Source: Marinobacter sp. AC-23
GTDB taxonomy: Bacteria; Pseudomonadota; Gammaproteobacteria; Pseudomonadales; Oleiphilaceae
Assembly: GCF_001858325.1 (NCBI RefSeq)
Contig: NZ_MBPP01000007.1
Location: 1 to 60,033 of the forward strand
Direction of reading: 5' to 3'
Length of the DNA: 60,033 bases
Shown here: positions 55,732 to 60,033 of the stretch, piece by piece
Layout of the letters: every line of letters begins with the position of its first letter
How positions within the stretch are numbered: position 1 is the stretch's first letter
Notes under the pieces: model-generated
What the model was told of the DNA's origin: nothing
The model's database searches: none
What the model saw: the letters and a program-made list of their open reading frames with translations, nothing else
Program-made: the position numbers and the translations under genes

Positions 55732-58577
55732 ATGGCTGATAAACCGAACTCCCTAGTAATCAATTCGCCTTATGATAAGCCAGATCAGTTCTGGTCACAG
55801 GATGATAATGGGCGTGTTGCCGGTGTAGTGAGTGGCCGTAGACCTGCCGCCTATGAGCTCTATGATTCCCGGAATAATACGCGTCGAGTTGAGGAGCTGG
55901 AGACAGTTAACCGAATCCGTCAGCGTGTCGATGCGTGGCGCGAAGCTGGCTGGCCAGGGGTGACAAGCGTTTCTCGCGAGTTACTCAACCACTGGTACTC
56001 AAGAGGCGAGTGGGATTCTGACTCAAAACGTTGGAATGGTGGCCCACGACCTTTTCCGTTTTACTTTTGCCAACTTGAAGCCATTGAATCTCTGATCTGG
56101 TGGCTGGAAGCTCCAGAGGATTATCGCCAAGGTATTTTTCTGCAAGGTGATGGGGGGCCATGGGAGCGCATCTGTAACAAAATGGCGACAGGCTCCGGTA
56201 AAACGTCGTTGATGGCTTTGATCATTACGTGGCAAACCCTTAACGCCGTCACCTACCCGAAGGATAAACGTTATTCAAAGGCTGTTTTTGTGGTGGCGCC
56301 AGGTCTTACGGTAAAAAGCCGATTGCAGGTGCTCAACCCTGGCAACGAGAGTAACGTTTACGATGAATTCGTGTTGTGCCCGAACGAGGCAATGCGCCAA
56401 AAGCTGAACCAGGTGGTTTTGGTCATCGAAAACTGGCACAGCCTGATGCCCCTCAAAGAGCAGGTACGCTCCGTCGTGAAGAAGGGTAAAGAGAGTGACG
56501 AGGCGTTTACCCGACGGGTGCTTGGCAAGCTGGCTTCTTACAAAGACATCTTGGTTATTAACGATGAAGCCCACCACGCATACCGCCAGAAGGCTGAGGT
56601 AAAAGTCAGCAAGAAAGAAGCGGAGGAAATGGGGATCGACCTGGAGGAGGCGACCCGTTGGATCGAGGGGCTGGATCGTATTCACAAGACCCGTCGAATT
56701 CGCCGATGCTTTGACGTAACCGCGACACCCTTTTCACCTACGGGTAAGAAAAACACAGAGAAAGGGCTGTTCGAGTGGATCATCTCTGATTTCGGCCTTA
56801 ACGATGCCATTGAAGCAGGATTGGTCAAGACACCTCGAATTGTTGTTCGGGATGACGCGCTACCGGATGCGAAGACCTACGCCAGCAAGCTCTACCATCT
56901 TTACCGGGACGAGTCCGTAAAACAGGATCTTGCCCGAAAAGCCCAGCCCGCCGACCCCTTACCGGATCTGGTCCAGAAGGCCTATGCGATCCTTGCCTAC
57001 GATTGGCAAGAGACGGCAAAAAGCTGGGAGGCGGAAGGTCACACAATCCCACCTGTGCTGCTTACCGTCTGCAACCGGACGGAAACTGCGTCCCGTATCG
57101 AGCATTTCTTTAACAGCGGCGACTGCCTGATTTCTGGAACTCAGAATCCGCTGGCTACCTTGCGTGTTGATTCGAGAGTTCTGGAAAAAGCCGAGCGTGG
57201 GGAAAGCCTCACCAAGGATAAAGATTACGCGGTGAGAATGGAGGAAATCATCAATGCATCCATGCTCCCCGCCGACAAGAAGGAAGAGCTGCTTTCATTG
57301 AAGCAAGAAGAGCAGCTCCGAGCTCTGGTCGATACGGTCGGCAAGCGAGGAAAACCCGGTCAGAATCTTGAGAACGTGATTTCGGTAGCCATGCTGTCCG
57401 AGGGATGGGACGCGGCCAACGTAACTCACATCATGGGCTTGAGAGCGTTTAGCAGCCAGCTTCTATGTGAACAGGTTATTGGCCGGGGGTTGCGACGGGT
57501 AGCACACGATATGGATGAGAACGGCAAGTTTATTCCTGAATATGTGAATGTATTCGGTGTTCCGCTTTCGATCTTCCAGGAAGTGGGCGAGGGTGGCGAG
57601 ACACCGCCTCCTCCCAAACCCAGTGTCCGGGTAGAAGTCGAGCCTGGCAGAAACCACTTTGAAATCCGTTGGCCAAATATTGATCGGGTTCAGACCGTTC
57701 TCAAACCAGAGTTAAGAATGGATTGGGAGGCGGTTGAGCCTCTGACGCTGGACCCGGCTCAAACGCCACTGAATGCGGAAATCGCGCCTGCCCTGACCGG
57801 TATTCCTAATCTTGCACAAGCCTCTCAAATCGATCTAGAGAAGGCTGTAGAGGACTTCAGGTTGCAGCACCTGACCTTCCGTGCAGCAAAAAGCTTTTTG
57901 TCAGTAGCAGCGCTGGATTTGAAGGGGATAAGCAGTACCTGGCTGTACAGTTAATCCGTATCGTTGAACAGTTCCTGGAGTCCGAGAAGTTAGATATCCC
58001 AAGCCTATGGCACCAGGACCCGGTTCGCCGCCGACTTTTGTTCGCGCTAAATATGGATAACGTAGTCACCCACGTGAATCGGTTTGTAAGTAAACAGAAT
58101 GTTGAACGCCTGGAAGCTTTGTTCGATGAGCATCAGCCAATCGGTGCGACTTCTCAGATGCGACCTTGGCTAACCACCAAGCCATGCAGGCAGGCAGAGC
58201 GTTCTCAGATCAGCCATGTTGTTTACGACAGCACCTGGGAAAAATTGGTAGCGGATGTTTGCGAAAAAGATGAATCAGTCCATTCATGGGCGAAGAACGA
58301 TCACTTGGGTTTCAAGGTCCGATACCTATGGAATGGCTCCTCCCGGAACTTCATACCGGATTATCTCATTCGGTTAAAGAATGGTCAGACCTTGGTATTG
58401 GAAGTGAAGGGACAGGATTCAGAGCAGAATCGAGCCAAACGAGCAGCGATGGATGTTTGGGTTAAAGCGGTGAACGAGCAGGGGGGCTTTGGCTCTTGGT
58501 GCTTTGACACGGTGTTTGATCCGAGCTTGGTGCGGGATGTTATTGCGGTGCATTCCAAGCAGCCTGTTTCCGTTTGA
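55732..58577 (+). CDS. Type III restriction endonuclease Res subunit (frameshifted)
   Basis: 948 residues after restoring one T at 57920, which joins the helicase frame to GDKQYLAVQLIRIVEQFLES and the nuclease domain. Superfamily 2 motifs: MATGSGKTSLMALI (from residue 151), DEAHH (from 278), FDVTATPFSPTG, SEGWDAANVTHIMGLRAF, QVIGRGLRR. The C-terminal endonuclease has PDYLIRLKNGQTLVLEVKGQ (Asp...Glu-x-Lys). The start ATG at 55732 has GAGGAGGG upstream. With Mod it forms a translocating restriction complex that cuts away from its recognition site. Confidence 0.9.
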
Positions 58578-58616
58578 TATTTACTGTGCATATACACCGG
58601 TAGTAAGGCAGTACAC

Positions 58617-59602
58617 ATGGAATTGTTTCCAAAGAGTAAAGGACGACTTGTCGAGCGCCAGGATATACCGAAACAACTTTGGTGTTCTGTATCCTCGATG
58701 ATTCATTTGCCTCCAATGTTGATTGCTTCATGGCGGGGCCTTCTTACAAAGCATGGGCTCCTAGAAAAGGCCAAAAAAGCTGCGCCAGAGAAGTTGATTG
58801 GTGGTCTGACCGAGAAGGAATCCAAAGACCATTTGAAGTGGCGATTCACAGGCTCATCAGCAAGGGTATCGATGCTAATGCTCGACCCAAACGGAAAGCT
58901 AGATGATGTCTCTGACGCTTTCTATCAGACGTTTGCTGGTAACCGTGTATTTATCGCGGACATCCCTGCTGGTGCCGGAGCAGCTATCCTTACGGTACTG
59001 ACAACTCTTGCGGAGCTTCGCAAGCGAGAACGTATTCCGCGGAATCCACTGACAGTTGTGATTCTGGCTGGAGAGCTTCCCAGTTTTCTCGAGGTTACGC
59101 GAACTCAATGCTTCAGAATGTCAAAAAAGATTTGGCAGAGCAGGCTATCAGCATTGAACTCCACATAGTGTCGTGGGATGCCTTGGACAAATTCTCGACT
59201 TCAAACTTAGTTAGAAAAATGACCCTACATTGCCAATACGCCGCAGCCAGAATGGTCATTTTGGCTAATTTTTCTGGCTTCCTGAATTTCGGCGATAAGT
59301 GGAAGAAAGCTCAGCCACAGTTTGAGGAAATCTTTCGGCACAGTACGGATGAAATACTAAGTACGGCTATTTGGATTGAACCCGGTAAAAACGATGTTAC
59401 CAGCGAATCAGGCTTTTTCGGCAAACTAACGAAGTGGTTCAAGGACAATTTCCAGGTCGTCTTCGGTAAAGGAAGGAGCTCGGAGGAAATAAGCTTTGCT
59501 TCTTCAACTAGCCAGTTCAAGCATCCGTTGAAAGACCGTGCAATTCGCTCGAACCTTACAGTTGTTCGATTCGATTTGCCGAAAGTAGGTGGCGCCGAAT
59601 GA
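58617..59602 (+). CDS. Unknown protein linking the type III RM operon to an RT-like gene (frameshifted)
   Basis: 328 residues after restoring one A at 59108 (CAATG to CAAATG), which continues RTQMLQNVKKDLAEQAI. I do not recognise the family. VFIADIPAGAGAAILTVLTT (about residues 110-129) resembles a nucleotide- or SAM-binding glycine loop, followed by RNPLTVVILAGELPSFL, a second strand-like segment. The C-terminal half has FGDKWKKAQPQFEEIFRHST and a basic tail. It follows the res gene by 39 bases, and its stop overlaps the start of the next gene (ATGA), so those two are coupled and likely act together. Confidence 0.6.
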
Positions 59603-60033
59603 GGGCTCAGACGCTAGCGTTGCGGGCGATCAACCAGTATCGGCGAAGAGATACGCTTGCGTACTTGGGGCTGCGATACTTTTTAAATAATCGATGTGCC
59701 CGCAGAGACCGTTGGGCAAATGAGATAGCGACACATTTGGTCCGGACCCGAAGCAACGCCCCATACTTCCGTTCTCAGCATTTTAAGGAGGTTGATGACG
59801 AGGGTAAAATTCTACATAGACCAATAGATATTCCCTCGCCTACAGAGATGTACGCCGAGGCGGCTCTTATGAACCGATGCTCTGCCGATGCCGCCTTTCA
59901 AGCACGGTCTTGTGTTTACAGCTACCGTCTCCCACAGAATGGTTCGGAAGACGGTATATTTGAGCCTTATTTCAACGGGTTTCGGGAGCGACATAAATCC
60001 ATCGCTGCAGCCAGTCATGGTGCGGATGTCGAC
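59599..60033 (+). CDS. Possible reverse-transcriptase-like defence protein, N-terminal part
   Basis: 145 residues before the window edge, starting at the ATG that overlaps the preceding stop. The sequence AINQYRRRDTLAYLGLRYFL, CARRDRWANEIATHLV, PYFRSQHFKEVDDEGKI, IDIPSPTEMYAEAALMNRCS and VYSYRLPQNGSEDGIFEPYF resembles the region before the catalytic palm of some bacterial defence-associated reverse transcriptases, where similar blocks precede a DIKKFYPSI-type motif. No catalytic residue (YxDD) is within the window, so the call is tentative. Coupling to the preceding unknown gene suggests a two-gene unit. Confidence 0.4.
   Translation, partial: MRAQTLALRAINQYRRRDTLAYLGLRYFLNNRCARRDRWANEIATHLVRTRSNAPYFRSQHFKEVDDEGKILHRPIDIPSPTEMYAEAALMNRCSADAAFQARSCVYSYRLPQNGSEDGIFEPYFNGFRERHKSIAAASHGADVD

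Noticed and set aside
1..60033. CRISPR arrays, prophage structural genes, rRNA and complete tRNA genes
   Set aside because: I looked for regularly spaced repeats, capsid/tail/terminase proteins and tRNA cloverleafs and found none I could support.

Overview
The window looks like a chromosome segment from a marine gammaproteobacterium, most likely Marinobacter or a close relative. The reasons are the ubiE-ubiJ-ubiB cluster, a wax ester synthase (WS/DGAT) beside a polyhydroxyalkanoate-system protein, an FFLEELY-motif protein, a malate:quinone oxidoreductase, CheV, and BCCT betaine-type transporters. Genus is inferred from gene content only; no search was run.

Layout. 1-14.3 kb is core metabolism: ubiquinone synthesis (minus strand), storage-lipid functions, an acetaldehyde-type aldehyde dehydrogenase, class II fumarase, a CDP-archaeol-synthase-like membrane protein, a metallophosphoesterase, MsrA/MsrB, and a Ca2+/Na+ antiporter. 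14.8-21.4 kb has mqo followed by a three-gene plus-strand run: an ATP-grasp enzyme, an unrecognised 685-residue protein with a possible Cys-His-Asn active site, and a ThDP-dependent acetolactate-synthase-like enzyme. 21.4-32.2 kb has cheV and then a transport and catabolic cluster: RidA, a DUF3726 protein, a 583-residue unknown, an M19 dipeptidase, an aldehyde dehydrogenase, a LysR regulator, and two near-identical BCCT transporters flanking most of it. It is probably for a betaine-like or other quaternary-amine compound.

From about 32.7 kb the window is accessory DNA. It opens with a tRNA/tmRNA 3'-end-like scar, a toxin-antitoxin pair with a palindromic operator, a decayed SRAP gene and an IS3 remnant. 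A dense defence island follows: a Septu-like pair with one HNH nuclease fused to the ATPase and a second HNH encoded separately; a plasmid/ICE-type recombination module (DUF932, YqaJ exonuclease, metal-binding protein); an HTH plus PD-(D/E)xK protein; a Gabija-like GajA/GajB pair; an AbiE pair; and a type III restriction-modification system. Close behind the restriction gene come an unknown gene and the start of what may be a reverse transcriptase, cut by the window edge.

Sequence quality is the main caveat. At least fifteen otherwise intact genes are broken by a missing single base, nearly always in a short homopolymer, and inserting one base restores full family length each time. These look like sequencing or assembly errors, so I give the restored coordinates and name the break. 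The SRAP pseudogene is different: it carries in-frame stop codons and a lost start codon, which is real decay. No CRISPR array, rRNA or complete tRNA was seen.
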